DNA of 64,000 nucleotides from Cycas panzhihuaensis (Eukaryota; Cycadophyta). Under the pieces are notes generated by a model. That model had not been told where the DNA came from. It worked only from the letters and a program-made list of their open reading frames with translations, and made no database searches. A program made the position numbers and the translations under genes. Location of the stretch: contig CM041465.1 of NCBI GenBank assembly GCA_023213395.1, forward strand, positions 206,033,741 through 206,097,740, given 5' to 3'. How positions within the stretch are numbered: position 1 is the stretch's first letter; every line of letters starts with the position of its first letter. Positions 44,661-56,239 of this stretch are shown one piece after another.

Positions 44661-45795
44661 GTCTCATGTTTTGTTTTTTTGTATGGCTTCAGTTTCAGTA
44701 TCCATTGCCATTCTCCAATTCTGAGAGCTGCTTGCTTCTTCATAAGAACTTGGTTCAATAGAACAAATCAATGCTTGTGGTTTTTGAGATCTTGTTCGAT
44801 GTTCAAAAATTTCTCCCTTTGTTTCTTCAAGTGTTTTGAGGTACCACCTTGGTACTCTTTTAGAGGTACATTCTTGCAGTGATTTATCTTCTTCATCTCT
44901 GGGGTTGGAGCTGCTATCTGACTAGACGTTGCAACTATTGGTTAGTTGCTTATCTGGAATGACGTTCTCTGAAGTGTTATCCTCTATCTCAATACTTTCA
45001 GAGGTTATATCTGATTTGTCTTCCAACTGGGCAGGGTGTATATTTAGGTTGCCTTCATCATTTTCTTGCATTACTGTATTAACATTCTCTTTTCTCTCAT
45101 AAAAAATTACATCCCTGCTTACAGAGAGCTTGTCCGTTTTTGGATCAAGACATCAGTATGCCTTTGAATGATTGCTATATCCAACCATGATGCACTCTAT
45201 GCTTTTATTATCTAATTTAGTTCTTTTCTTATCTGGAATGTGAACATAAGCCTTGCAGCCGAAGATTTTCAAATGGCTTACATTAGGCTTGTGTCTTGTC
45301 CAGGCCTCTTCAGGCATTATGTTATCTAGGGATTGAGTAGGGCTTCTATTGATCAAATATACAACTGTATGTACAACTTCTGCCCAATATTTCTTTACTA
45401 ATTCTCTAGTATTTAACATGCATCAAGCCATTTCTATAATTGTTCTGTTCATCCTTTCTGCAACCCCATTGGATTGGGGTGTATAAGGAGTTGTGAACTG
45501 TTTTTGAACTCCATGTATTTTGCAAAAATGAAGGAAATCATTGGACACAAATTCTCCTCCTCTATCTGAACGAACATATTTGATTTTCTGACCACTTTCC
45601 AACTCACTTACAACTTTGAATTCTTTGAAGTATTCAAATGTTTCTGATTTACTAGATAGAAAGTACACCCAGGTTTTCATGGAAAAATCATCAATAAAAG
45701 TCAAGAAATACCTTGATCCATTTGTTGAGATCGGTGTGAATGGACCACATAAATCAGTGTGTATTAATTCCAATTTTTGTTGTACGCGCCACTGT
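44661..45795 (-). pseudogene. Body D3 integrase and reverse transcriptase start
   Basis: Integrase core at 45830-45423 (QKLELIHTDLCGPFTP, TFIDDFSMKTWVYF, RSDRGGEFVSNDF, NGVAERMNRT), with the same M-A-stop as D2. It continues at 45419-45153 (AEVVHTVVYLINRSPTQSLDN...KAY), then a stop and the acidic linker. It meets copia G at the reverse transcriptase start. Confidence 0.92.
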
Positions 45796-46450
45796 ACGGT
45801 CTGCTGTATGGATTTCCATACGGAATTCAAGTTGTACGGATGGTCATGAAAGTGGTCTCAAATGAGAGATCTTGCAAATGGGTATCTTGATCTAATGTTT
45901 GTTTCTCGATCCGCCTTTAGATCTCAGAGAAATGACTCAATAAAGGCTCAAAACCGTGCCCAAGGGTTTTTGAGAAATTTGAGAAAAAATCTAGAAAAAC
46001 AGAGATAAATTCTTATAAAAAATCACTTGATGTCTTTGTCTATTGATGAGAAAGGCTTTAGATACTTTGTACCAGGGATTTAGACCAAAATTTTGAAGAA
46101 ATTTCCTGTGAGAAGACTCCAAACTCGCGCGCCCTTAAATTTGCTTGGAACTGGGTCAAAATGGCTTCAAATGAAATCGACGCAGAAGAGAAAAGTGTAG
46201 AGGAGGCCCTGATCTACAATCTGGGTGAGTTTCGTCAGATTCTGACAACTTTGATTTTCGTTGTCCTTACAGGTCCGTACCGCCATACAAGTTTGTACGA
46301 TTCTCCTTCGAATTCGTCTGGACAAGTTTGTCTTCAAGTAACAGGGTCCTTTGACAATAATTTATCTCCAGTCTTCCTCTTCTCCTTTTCAATGAAGCCT
46401 TGATTTACTTTTTCACAGGCAGGAGAACCTAAGAGCCTGCTCTGATACCA
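45796..46450 (-). other. D3 leader
   Basis: Gag-less junction as in D1 and D2, keeping the 12 bases D2 lost. The primer site ATGGTATCAGAGCAGG lies next to 46451. Confidence 0.88.
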
Positions 46451-46655
46451 TGTAACAAATCTCAAATGAAGAAGGAATTCACACTCCTTTTTTATTGATG
46501 ATCTATTGCATATATATATATACAAGTCCAAGGTAGGTACAAATGGCAACCGCTCAACAACATGGTGCCACTTGTCAATTTAAGAGAGAAAGGGGAAGTG
46601 GTACAAGACCCTTACATTATGTATTATAGTCTAAGTTAAAACATTACCTTTTACA
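46451..46655 (-). repeat. Array D LTR 4
   Basis: TGTAACAAATC...CCTTTTACA, followed by TGGAT, the right copy of the single target duplication. Confidence 0.95.
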
Positions 46656-48920
46656 TGGATATGGGTCGAACATCTCCAACATGTGTAATATGTATTGGAC
46701 ATTCTTCAATGCTACCAAATTAGGGAGAAGAAGGGCAAACGTTACTTTGGATAGGAGTTAGTCATGTATTTGGGGTACATTGTTGACTCACAAGGCATTC
46801 ATGTAGACCCTAAAAAGTTCCAAGTGATTTGCAATTGCCTTCCACCCAAGACGTTGATAGATTTTTGGTGCTTCCTAGCATCTATGAGCTTCTGGATGTT
46901 GTTCATTTTCAGATATGCGTATGTTACTCATGCACTCTATGCTTTCACAAAGAGCAAAGCACCTTTCACATGGGGAACACTCAAGAGGATGCCTTCAATC
47001 CATTAAAATACGCCTTATGCATAGCCTTGATCCTTGCATTGCTAGACCTATAACAACCTTTTGAGTCTAAGTTGGCACTTCTTTAGTGGCCATGGGAGAA
47101 TTACTTAACGAAGGAGGACCCTTTGTTTCCCACCACTCTAAGACATTCTGTCAGGTGAAGTTGAACTATAGTGCTTATGATAAGGAGTTCTATACCCTTG
47201 TGCAAATCATTAAGTAATAGTATCACTATCTCTTAGGAAAGGAAACTATTGTCCCCATGGACCATTAACTGCTTTGGTCTTTGCATCCACGTAGTTGGAT
47301 TCAAAAGCAATGCTACATGCAATGAGCTTCATACTTATAACAAGTTTGCTTGGTTATCAAGTTCAAGAAGGGGACCATCAGTAAGGTGGTGAATTTTCTT
47401 AGTAGGCCACCTTTCCACACTTTGCTTACTGCAGTTAACACTAGGTGTTCTAATTATTTTGATTGGTGGGATGCCTACAACTTTGACCTTGACTTTGATG
47501 CCATTTACACTTAATGCAACCACCTAGTTGGGTAAATCAATAATTATTCCTTGATTTCTACTTATAGGATGGCTTATTGTATCAACTCCTCCAACTTTGT
47601 GTGCCATGAGGTAGAGGGAGGGACCCACTTCTGAAGGAAGCACATGCTTCTAGCCATGAGGGATGCTTTGAGGTTTTGAAAACCCCACAATATTTGTAAA
47701 TGTACTTCTATTAGCCATCTATGTAGAAGCATGTGGAGTAGTTCGTCAGGCATTGTGCCTTATGCAATTGGTCCAAACCTTCCAATTGGAAGTGGGTTTG
47801 TATTAGCCTCTTCCCATACCATCTCATCCTTGGGAGTCCACCTCTGTGGACTTTACCATTGGGCTATTGTTGACGACTCAATGTAAACACAACTGCATCT
47901 TGATTGTGATTTGCTAGTTTTCAAAGATGGCAATGTTCATCCTATGCAACAAGACCATCAATGCATTACACATTGCTCAACTCTACTTTGACCATTCTAG
48001 TTGCATTATGGGTTGCAACTCACAATCATTTTAGACAAAGATGCATGCTACTTTAGCCACTTTTGGCATATGTGGTGGAAACTTCCAGGATGCAAACTTT
48101 TGTGCTCCACTACATTCCACCCTCAGATAGACAAACAATTAGAGGTAGTGAGTAAGGCCTTGGTTCAATCCCTTTGCATATATTAATATGTTGTCACTCA
48201 ATGGGATTGATCCCTTGCAACTATTCAACATGGGTAGCAGCATGTAATGCATCTTTCCATGGGGTGCTCTTCCTTTGAGGCATATTGTAGGTTTAAGCTT
48301 GCAACTTCTTATGAGCTCAGAGTTGCACTTCCATCACTAGACACGTCATGAGCAGGTAGAACAACAACAGGTAGTTGTGTTCATAGAGCACCTCCAATGA
48401 GTGCACACCCAAGTTCAAGAGATCCTCACTAGATCCCACACTAGGTGTAAGGCCTAACATGATCAAGGTGGGGCCCCACGTGACTTCCAAGTGAGCAATG
48501 GAGCTTGGCTTCATATGGACAAGTCATAATTCAAGCATTAAGCTCATCATAAGCTCAAATCCATTCGATTTGGGTCATGCATTGATGCTATGGGAACTAA
48601 TACTTTTCGCTTGGACTTACCAACTCATCTTGGATTGCATGATGTCTTCAACGTTAGCAATCTCAAGTAGTACAAGCCACACATGTTGGAGGAAGAGGTT
48701 GAAGTGTGACATATGGAGGATATGATACCAAATTTTCAGCCTCCACTTCCAATAGATGCTCTTTTGGACATTTGGACACATATCACTTAGCATAAACCGA
48801 CTATCACACACTTGGTAAGCAAGAAGGGTAGCCTACCTATGTAGGCCAAGTGGATTTCATGGGTAGCCTTTAAGTGAGACTTTCCACATCTACAACAACT
48901 GACAAAACTAAGGATAATTT
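46656..48920 (+). pseudogene. Gypsy H: rest of reverse transcriptase, RNase H, integrase
   Basis: Resumes directly after the D array with EHLQHV-like sequence, then YLGYIVDSQGIHVDPKKFQVI (46762-46824) and FLASMSFW. RNase H pieces are TFCQVKLNYSAYDKEFYTLVQII (47140-47210). Integrase is at 47600-48190, including LDKDACYFSHFWHMWWKLPGCKLL and STTFHPQIDKQLEVV (48030-48150). Further on is LDLPTHLGLHDVFNVSNLKxYKP (48610-48680) and a chromodomain-like tail near 48800, the usual C-terminus of chromovirus gypsy. Stops are frequent throughout. Confidence 0.82.
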
Positions 48921-48930
48921 CCTCCTAAGC

Positions 48931-49789
48931 AAGGAGGAGTTGATAAATGATAATATTAGTCATCTATGCATTATAATGTATTGAAAAGTGTAATGTACTT
49001 TATTTTATTTTGACATTGAGTTCACTAAAGGTACAAAAAATGATTGAAGTCTAATTTAAGTTTGTTGAGTTAGTAAAACGTTAAGTTAGTTGAATTAGTA
49101 ATAGTAAAGTCATAGTTGTGTTAATTTAGTTAGTTTGTTACTAAAGTAATTTTTTGTTCTTAGTTTATTAAATTGCTCTAATCTTAGATAGAGAGGAGCT
49201 CTCCTATTGTACATTGTTAATTCTTTGGAGATAGTAGAAGAGCACTATTCTTTTGCATGAACATGTCTTCCAAGTTCCTTCCATCCTATTTCTACATTCT
49301 CAATTGTGTTGTAGCCAACCCAAGTCTCTATTGGGCTACCTTTTTGCTTCCTCACAAAACTTTAGGCTCTTCGAAGAAGGAAACCACACTCTGAAGATCA
49401 TAGTGCCTTCATTCTGATCCACAGGTTAGTTTTTCCATGCCAAAAGTTGCATCGGTCACAAAGAAACTCTTGTAGGGAATGCCTACTATAGAGAGGAATG
49501 ACGCATGAACCATCTTGGAACATTTATAGTAGAGGGAGCAATTCTAGGAATGCCTAGAACAACTTGAATAAACCTCCAATTCAGAATGGTCGCAAGGAAT
49601 GTCTATGGAAAAGGTGGAATGGCTTCTAGAATGACTTGCACAGTGACTTGTTTAGGTATCCCTTTCTTAGTTTTTCACTTCCTTTCTTTCAATCATTTTC
49701 TATTTAGTAATTACATACTACACATTTATTTTTAGCTTTATAAATTTCTCTCTTTTCCTCTCTTTATGACACATCATGGCCTTGATTTG
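48931..49789 (+). repeat. Polypurine tract and probable 3' LTR of gypsy H
   Basis: AAGGAGGAGT (48931-48940) precedes TGATAAATGATAATATTAG, a typical LTR start. The right end is uncertain; GACACATCA near 49777 is one candidate, just before gypsy J sequence. No open coding sequence lies in this stretch. Confidence 0.5.
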
Positions 49790-50020
49790 GCCCTCATAAT
49801 GCAGGAGCTTAAACTAATTACTTCTTCAAAAGCTCAAAAGCATTACGTGCACTCATTTGTCCATATAAATGTTGTCTTTTTGCAATAATTGATGCAAAAG
49901 TGTTGCAATCTTACTAAAATTCTTTGTGAATCTCGAGCAATATCTTGCAAAGTCTAAGAAAAGTACATACATCTTTTATTATTTGAGAAATTGCCAATTT
50001 AGTAATTATCTTGATTTTTT
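49790..50020 (-). pseudogene. Gypsy J fragment, left of copia I
   Basis: The minus strand reads (with stops) FLRLCKILLEIHKEF, then LYGQMSARNAFELLKK and APAL, matching the gypsy segment between reverse transcriptase and RNase H (normally F-L-G-x-x-x-Y-Y-R-R-F, then W-x-x-x-x-x-x-A-F-x-x-L-K). It continues the fragment at 55278-55404. Confidence 0.65.
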
Positions 50021-50225
50021 TGTTAGAGTAATGTTTTATTTAGGGCATTGATGTAACTTTATGTTGTGTACCTCTAGGGCCATTAATAAGGGTTATGAGG
50101 CAACCCCTCTTTGTTGTAAAACTAACAGGTGGCTTACATGTGGTAAGTAGCTACTTAATCTCCTTGTATTTATTGAGAGAGTCTCTCTCGACTAATCAAT
50201 GAATTTTCATTCTCCAAATTTATCA
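50021..50225 (+). repeat. 5' LTR of copia I
   Basis: TGTTAGAGTAATGTTTTATT...AATTTATCA. Pairs with 55073-55277. Confidence 0.95.
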
Positions 50226-50240
50226 TGGTATCAGAGCAGG
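50226..50240 (+). promoter_or_regulatory. Primer binding site of copia I
   Basis: TGGTATCAGAGCAGG directly after the LTR: the initiator-Met tRNA primer site, and the best kept one in the window. The leader from 50241 to 50935 has no gene. Confidence 0.92.
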
Positions 50241-50935
50241 AGTCCTATTCAAATTTCTTCAAGTTCTTCTAGGGTTTTTGAGATAAGAGTAGAAGAACTC
50301 TGACAATCTTCTGTCATCAACTAAATTTCAAAGGAAACATTGAAAGAGAGGTGTATTGTTGCAGTACAAATGTGTAAGGATTGTAGTACGAACTGTACAA
50401 ATGTGTACGGACTTGTAAAAATCAACTTGCTCATAATTTTCTCAAATTTGGTCAACATACTTGTTTTGAGGAGTACATGACTTTTCTCTAAAGGCCTAAT
50501 TCAAGATTTATCCGTTTTGAGGGCGTTTTACTGAGTTTTTAGTCCCATGCGAATTTGAAGAAAGATTTGAAGGTTTCACTCAAAATCCTCAGTAAATCTG
50601 GGTAATACCTATCCAAAAGTCTTCCTTTGTCTATAATAGATCTTTTGCATGCAATTTTGAAGATTCTAGCATCAAAATTTGTGAGTTATAAACAAAATTC
50701 TCAAAAAACCCTAGTTGCTAATTTTTGTTTTTGGGACAGATTTTGAAGAAACTAGACAAAATCTCTAAAAAATTTTTACATATTCTAAATCTACTTCTCA
50801 AGAGCTTTCTTTTGCACCCAATTTATCTCATTTCATACACTTGTACTTTTGTATGGATTTTCATATAGTCATATGGTCCATTGTCTTCAAACCTTGTTGC
50901 ATTTAGTCTAGTGTCTATAGTCTTTAGTTTTGAAG

Positions 50936-51930
50936 ATGGCCTCTTCTGTTCTAGATTTAAATGAGCAAGACAAACTTATTGTATTAAATTATCATGTCTG
51001 AAAGATAAAAATTGAGAGTCTTTTGAGAGCAAAAAATGTGTGGGACATTGCTACTGGACAAGAGAAAAGACCAACTAATATTGTTGATCAACTCAACTGG
51101 GATGAAAGAAATAATGTTGGTCTAACAACACTAAAGTTGTCAATTTCCGATTCTTTGTTAGTATATGTTAAAGGAGTGAACTCTGAGAAAATCTGGAAGA
51201 TGTATGCAAATCTTTATAGTCAAAAGATGACTATAGAGTAGTGGCATTAAAGGAAGAATTGTAAAACTTCATATGAAGGAAAAAGAAAGTGTCTCTGAAT
51301 TTATTCACAAAGTCACATCCATCAAAAATGACATGGTCAGTGCTGGAGCAACCATTCTAGACAAGAAACTTGTGTAAATGATTGTCAACAAACTGTTGAA
51401 ATCATTTGATAATATGATGAATACAATAACCAATAATAATTAAACAACAAACATGACTCTTGAGATTTTGACTAGTCTTCTACTGAGATAGGAACAGAGA
51501 AATAAAAGGTATGAGAAGGAATTAGAAATTGAAGAAGCATTCCTATTTAGACTTAGTTTAGGAAACAGAGGATGGGGACAGTTTTCTTCCAGAGGTCGTA
51601 GTTGAGCTCCTGACACCAGAGACTAGATGAGAGGAAGATGGCAAGAAGGCAGAGGAAGAGGAAGATCAATTCTTCTAAGATATTCCAAAGTTTGCTTTAA
51701 TTGCAGAAGACCTAGACATTTCTCCAGCAGTTGCCGAGCTTTTGACATATGTTATCATTGTGGTCAGGTGGGGCACTATCCTTACCAATGCTCTCAAAGG
51801 TGAGTAAAGATCTAGAGAGGGAAGTGGCCTGCTAGAAATTACAACAAAGAACAAAGCAATCCTGAAGAAGAAGAAGAAGAAGAAAAGACGGCTTTCATAG
51901 TGGCATTGGTCGCAAATACTAGAGCTCAAG
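50936..51930 (+). pseudogene. Copia I gag
   Basis: ATG at 50936 (MASSVLDLNEQDKLIVLNYHV). A stop after NYHV is followed by the open piece KIESLLRAKNVWDIATGQEKRPTN...LKLSISDSLLVYVKGVNSEKIWKMY (51000-51215). Further fragments are HMKEKESVSEFIHKVTSIKND (51270-51330), an Arg/Gly stretch (51600-51670), and the knuckle CFNCRRPRHFSSSC (51695-51735). A frameshift at about 51225 and several stops. Confidence 0.88.
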
Positions 51931-52355
51931 ACGTCTAGTATATTGATTTTGGAGCCCCCAACCATATGACAAGACGAAGAGACTGGTTTGGATCCTTAAG
52001 ACATATTCTCTTAACAAATCAATACAGTTAGGCAATAAATATCCTCTTCATATTCAAGGTATTGAGGTGATAACAATTGAAATTAAAAGGAAAATATTAA
52101 AAATTAGCAATGTTCTCTTCACTTCAAGCTTAAAGAAAAATTTGTTATTCGTCTCTCAACTAGGGAAGAAAAAGTTGAGAATTATCTTTGATGAAAATGG
52201 ATTTTGTCATATTTTAGATGTGAAGAAAGGAGGAATAGAAATAGCAAAAGGTATGAAAAGCAATGATCTCTATAAAGTGCTTTCTGTTCCTTTCATTATC
52301 ACTCCAAATGATGATGTAGAGTCCTTTGTTGTTCCATAATAACAAACTCTAGTAT
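51931..52355 (+). pseudogene. Copia I protease region
   Basis: YIDFGAPNHMTRRRDWF (about 51938-51990) replaces the D-S-G-A-S active site with D-F-G-A-P. Then VLFTSSLKKNLLFVSQLGKKKLRIIFDENGF (52100-52200) leads to the pre-integrase domain. Confidence 0.85.
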
Positions 52356-53673
52356 TTGAAGTATGGATATATCTCAATTAATAGGTTAGAATTATTAAAA
52401 AATTCTAACATGGTTGATGGTTTTCCAGGTATATCATTTCATTCTTTTATTTGTAAAAGTTGTCTATTAGGGGAACAACATAGATTCCCATTTCAAAAAA
52501 GTTTGTGGCAAGCACAAACTAAATTAGAGTTAGTGCATTCAGACCTCTATGGGCCCATTGCTCCAAGCTCGCTTAATGGAGCCATATATTTTTTCGCATT
52601 TATTGATGATTTTTCTAGAAGAGCATGGGTGTATTTTTTTTTACAGCAAATCATATACGTTTGACAAATTCAAAAAATTCAAGACTGAAGCTGAATCGGA
52701 AAGTGGCAGTAAAATAAAGTGCATTTGATTTGATGGTGGAGGAGAATACATATCGAAAGAATTTCAGTTCTTTTGCAAAACCCATGGAATATGTCGACAA
52801 GTAACCACACCATATACACCTCAATCAAATAGTGTAGCAAAACATATGAATAGAACCATCATGGAAATGGATCAAAGTTTAATACAGGATAAACAAGTTC
52901 CCAAATCATATCGGGCTAAGGCAGTGAATATCATAGTCTATTTAATAAATATAAGTCCAACTCAAGCATTGAACAAGGTAACTCTTGAAGAGGTGTGAAT
53001 AGGGTACAAGCCCGATGTAAGTAATCTCAAAATTTTTGGGTGTCAAGCTTTTGTTCACATTGCTGATAAGAAAAGCACTAAACTTGATTGTAAAATCACA
53101 GAATGCATGATGATTGGTTATAATAAAAATTCCAAGGCGTATAGATGCATAGACCCTAAAACAAATAAAGTCTATGCTAGTAGAGATGATGTTTTTAAGG
53201 AACAAGATACTGAAAGAAATCAAGAAATACATAAAAAAATAGAAGTGTCTTCAAAAAGGCCTTTCATGACTGTTCCTTCACCTGAAGAAGTTCTTGGGAT
53301 CACATCTGAAGACACAGAAACTGAAGAAGAATCCCTTAAAAAGATCTCCTGACCTGCTACAGAAACAAGTCTTGTTTGGCAACAAGGTACATAAGAAGAA
53401 GAAGAGGAAATTAGGATAAATTCTTCCAAAAAGGTACCTAAGTGGTATCTCAAAACCATCGAAGAAGCAAAAGGCAATGTGTTTGAACATAGAACTAGGT
53501 CTCAGAGGCATAAAGCACTATTTTGCTCAATTGAACCTCAAACATATGAGGAATCCAGGTAGTATGATGAATGGAAGACAATAATGGATGCAGAAATGGC
53601 AACTATTGCCAAAAATTAAACTTGGGAACTAGTTGAACCACATATTGGCAAGCTAGTTGTTAATTGCAAATGG
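52340..53673 (+). pseudogene. Copia I integrase and linker
   Basis: LKYGYISINRLELLKNS and CKSCLLGEQHRFPFQKS (52350-52510), then KLELVHSDLYGPIAP, FIDDFSRRAWVYFF (stop and frameshift at about 52655), DGGGEYISKEF (52733-52765) and TPQSNSVAKHMNRT. The C-terminal SKAYRCIDPKTNKVYASRDDVF and a Glu/Ser linker run to 53670. Confidence 0.88.
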
Positions 53674-55060
53674 GTGTATAAAGTAAAAGAAAATTCTGAT
53701 GGAGGAATAGAAAAGTACAAGGTAAAATTAGTTGCCAAAGGATACACCCAAACTGTGGGGATAGATTATGATAAAACCTTGTCTCCAATAGCAAAACTAA
53801 ATACTATGAGAATGGTTATTGCCTTCGTAGCACAACAAAAGTGGAAGATCTTCCAACTTGATGTAAAGAGTGCTTTTCTAAATGAAGACCTAAAAGAAGA
53901 AGTGTACATGCAGCAACCTGATGGATACATACAAACTAGTCAAGAACATCCTGTTTGTAAATTGAAAAAGTCCCTGTATGGACTAAAGCAAGCCCTAAGA
54001 GCTTCGTATGCCAAATTGGATAAATATTTTATTCAAAACAACTTCCATAGATGTGAGTCAAACCCTAGCCTATATGTTAAAATCAACAAATGTTTGATTA
54101 CGATAATTGTTGTATATGTAGATGACTTGATTCTTTTAGGAAGTGATAGAAAATCCATTACAATCATAAAAACACAGTTGGAAAAAGAATTTGAAATGTC
54201 TGACTTGGGACCTCTGCATTATTGTCTTAGTATAGAAGTAAAGCAGAAAGAGGACTCAATTTTCATATCTCAAACTAAATATACTAAGAATCTACTAAAG
54301 AAATTCAAAGTGAAAGACTGTAATAGTTGCACAACACTAATGGAAACAGGGTGGTTTCTAACTCAAGATGCAAAAGGAACTCCAGTTGATGCAACCTTGT
54401 ATAGACAACTAGTTAGCAATCTAATTTATCTTACTGCCACTAGACTTGACATTTCAGATTCTGTAGGTGTGATTTCCAAATACATGCAGAAATCAGAAGT
54501 ATCACATTGGATTGCGACAAAGAGAATAATTAGGTATCTAAAAGGCACTTCTGCCCTATGATTGACTTATACCAAAACAGATACAATGGAGCTAGTTGGA
54601 TACAGTGATTTTGATTGGGCAGGAGATAGGGAAGACAGAAAATCAACTATAGGATATTGCTTCTCTCTTGGTTCAACAATAGTATCCTGGAGCAGCAAAA
54701 AATAGCCAACTGTTGCTTCATCTTCTATAGAGGCTGAATACAAATCAACAGTAAGTGCATCTTGCGAAGCAGTATGGTTGAGACAATTGCTGATAGATTT
54801 GAAACAAAAATAGAATGGTCCAACCACTCTTTATTGTGATAACCAGAGTACAATAAAGATGACAAGTAATCCAATTTTTCATGCCAGAACCAAGCATATA
54901 GAAGTACATTATCATGTCATAAGAGAAAAGGTTCTGAATAGAGAAATAGAGTTGATACATTCTATAACCATTGAACAAGTTGTAGATATCCTAACAAAGC
55001 CTCTTAGCAAAGACAAATTTTAATTTCTTAGAGATAAGCGAGATATAAGATGGATAAAAC
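53674..55060 (+). pseudogene. Copia I reverse transcriptase and RNase H
   Basis: The stretch 53674-54561 is open for 295 codons: [59 protein letters not shown], catalytic VVYVDDLILLGSD, SDLGPLHYCLSIEV, YRQLVSNLIYLTATRLDIS. After a TGA at 54559, RNase H continues with YSDFDWAGDREDRKSTIGYCFS and SSIEAEYKSTV and DNQSTIKMTSNPIFHARTKHIEV. The end is RWIKH-stop, the stop lying in the left arm of the junction hairpin. Confidence 0.92.
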
Positions 55061-55092
55061 ATTAGGAGAGGGTGTTGGAGTAATGTTTTATC
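55053..55092 (+). other. Inverted repeat around polypurine tract/U3 junction of I
   Basis: GATAAAACATTA (55053-55064) and TAATGTTTTATC (55081-55092) are perfect 12 bp complements. The loop GGAGAGGGTGTTGGAG holds the polypurine tract and LTR start. The 5' LTR has the right-arm sequence only. Confidence 0.88.
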
Positions 55093-55277
55093 AAGGACAT
55101 TGATGTGACTTTATGTTGTGTACCTCTAGGGTCATTAATAAAGGTTATATGGCAACCCCTCTTTGTTGTAAAATTGATAAGTGTCTTACATGTGGTAAGC
55201 GGTTAGTTAATCTCCTTCTATTTATTGAAAGAGTCTCTCTCGACTAATTAATGAATTTTCATTCTCCAAAATTATCA
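55073..55277 (+). repeat. 3' LTR of copia I
   Basis: TGTTGGAGTAATG...AAATTATCA, then TTTTT. Confidence 0.95.
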
Positions 55278-55404
55278 TTTTTTGGGGTTCCATTAGAATG
55301 CCTTGCTCGAACACAATATGACCAAGAACTAACCCTTCGCACATCAACAATTTGCTCTTTTCATTGCTCAAGCATAGAAATATTAGGATTAACACCACAA
55401 TAGT
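55278..55404 (-). pseudogene. Gypsy J reverse transcriptase fragment, right of copia I
   Basis: Minus strand: EKSKLLMCEGLVLGHIVFEQGILMEPQK, which matches the gypsy block with L-G-H-x-V-S and D-P-x-K-I. It joins the fragment left of I (49790-50020). Confidence 0.7.
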
Positions 55405-55598
55405 TGAGAAACTCAATTCATTAATGTGGGAGAGTTCAACTCTCTTAAATATACATCAAGTAATTGTAACTGTTATGTGTCTAGTTGACACGTGTCGGAC
55501 ACTTGCCATAATTACATCAAAAGGGTTTTAATACATGACTCTTATGTTTCTTAATAATAAAACATTACAACTAATGATAAAACATTATATCTTAGCAC
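55405..55598 (-). repeat. 3' LTR of copia L
   Basis: Starts TGAGAAACTCAATTC and ends ATATCTTAGCA, followed by CCCTCCCTT, the polypurine tract of the A/B/G-type elements in reverse. It shares TCTTAAATATACATCA and GATAAAACATTA with the LTR of G. The rest of L lies beyond element E, outside the window or lost. Confidence 0.65.
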
Positions 55599-55607
55599 CC
55601 TCCCTTT

Positions 55608-56153
55608 GTTGAGAAAAGGCATTAAGCCAAAGGCCTTAAGGATCTAAAAGAGAGGAGAAAATGCTAGATGAATAAGGATGATTAGCATCTATTGAGAGCT
55701 AGCATGTAGAAGAATACTATGAGCAAACATGATCATAGAGATCGCAAGCATAAGGACACCAATATGGAGGAAAAGGAATTGATTCAATCTCTAAATAAGA
55801 AAGAATACTTGATTAGCAAACTAGTAGCATGACAATACATACACTCTCATATCTACATACATGAGAATTGGTCTTAATATATAGATTATGAGGAGAGACT
55901 TTGAGAGATTGCATGTTTGATGAATGTCAAACATACAAGATATGACAGATGCATGAAGGACAAGTGTCCCTTGGGCTCTCATGTGAGCAAAGATGCATGG
56001 GGGGTACATTGACTCTCAAGTTACAATGATATGCTACTAGAAAGAATATGAGTGTGCACTTTATCACTTGCGTGATAAGTCACACTGACATAAAGTACAA
56101 TAATAAAATAACATAAAGTACATTACTTAACGTGTAAACATAAAGGTTTAACA
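55608..56153 (-). repeat. 3' LTR of element E
   Basis: On the minus strand TGTTAAACCTTTATG...CCTTTTCTCAACA (546 bp), alignable with the C LTR (TCATCACTT-type stretch, GAGAGCCCAA, CATCCA region) but clearly diverged. Confidence 0.88.
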
Positions 56154-56172
56154 CTCCCCCTTAATGTTTACC
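56133..56172 (-). other. Inverted repeat around polypurine tract/U3 junction of E
   Basis: GTAAACAT (56134-56141) pairs with ATGTTTAC (56164-56171), with further partial A/T pairing inside. The loop holds the CTCCCCC complement of the polypurine tract. It is shorter than in the other elements. Confidence 0.55.
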
Positions 56173-56239
56173 ATGTTAAGTCGAACACCAAGACCATTTC
56201 TGAATTTCTCAAACTTCTCTCTACGAAGTGACTTGGTAA

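Larger units (their letters stand above)
30959..46655 (-). mobile_element. Tandem copia array D: four LTRs, three gag-less bodies
   Basis: LTRs at 30959-31166, 34387-34601, 37814-38020 and 46451-46655 alternate with three bodies of about 3.2 kb: 31167-34386, 34602-37813, and 38021-46450 minus copia G. Each inner LTR serves as 5' LTR for one body and 3' LTR for the next. A single TGGAT target duplication flanks the whole array (30954-30958 and 46656-46660), and gypsy H reads through across it. Each body has a leader of about 620 bases, then integrase, reverse transcriptase and RNase H, but no gag or protease. Confidence 0.95.
50021..55277 (+). mobile_element. Copia element I, full length, inside gypsy J
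   Basis: LTRs at 50021-50225 and 55073-55277 (205 bp each, about 21 differences by hand, 10%). TTTTT flanks both sides (50016-50020, 55278-55282). The gypsy J reading continues across it. Primer site, gag, protease, integrase, reverse transcriptase, RNase H and polypurine tract are all in order. Confidence 0.94.

Noticed and set aside
30959-46655. CRISPR-like regular repeat spacing
   Set aside because: The repeats are LTRs of about 210 bp separated by 3.2 kb pol bodies, in eukaryotic sequence.
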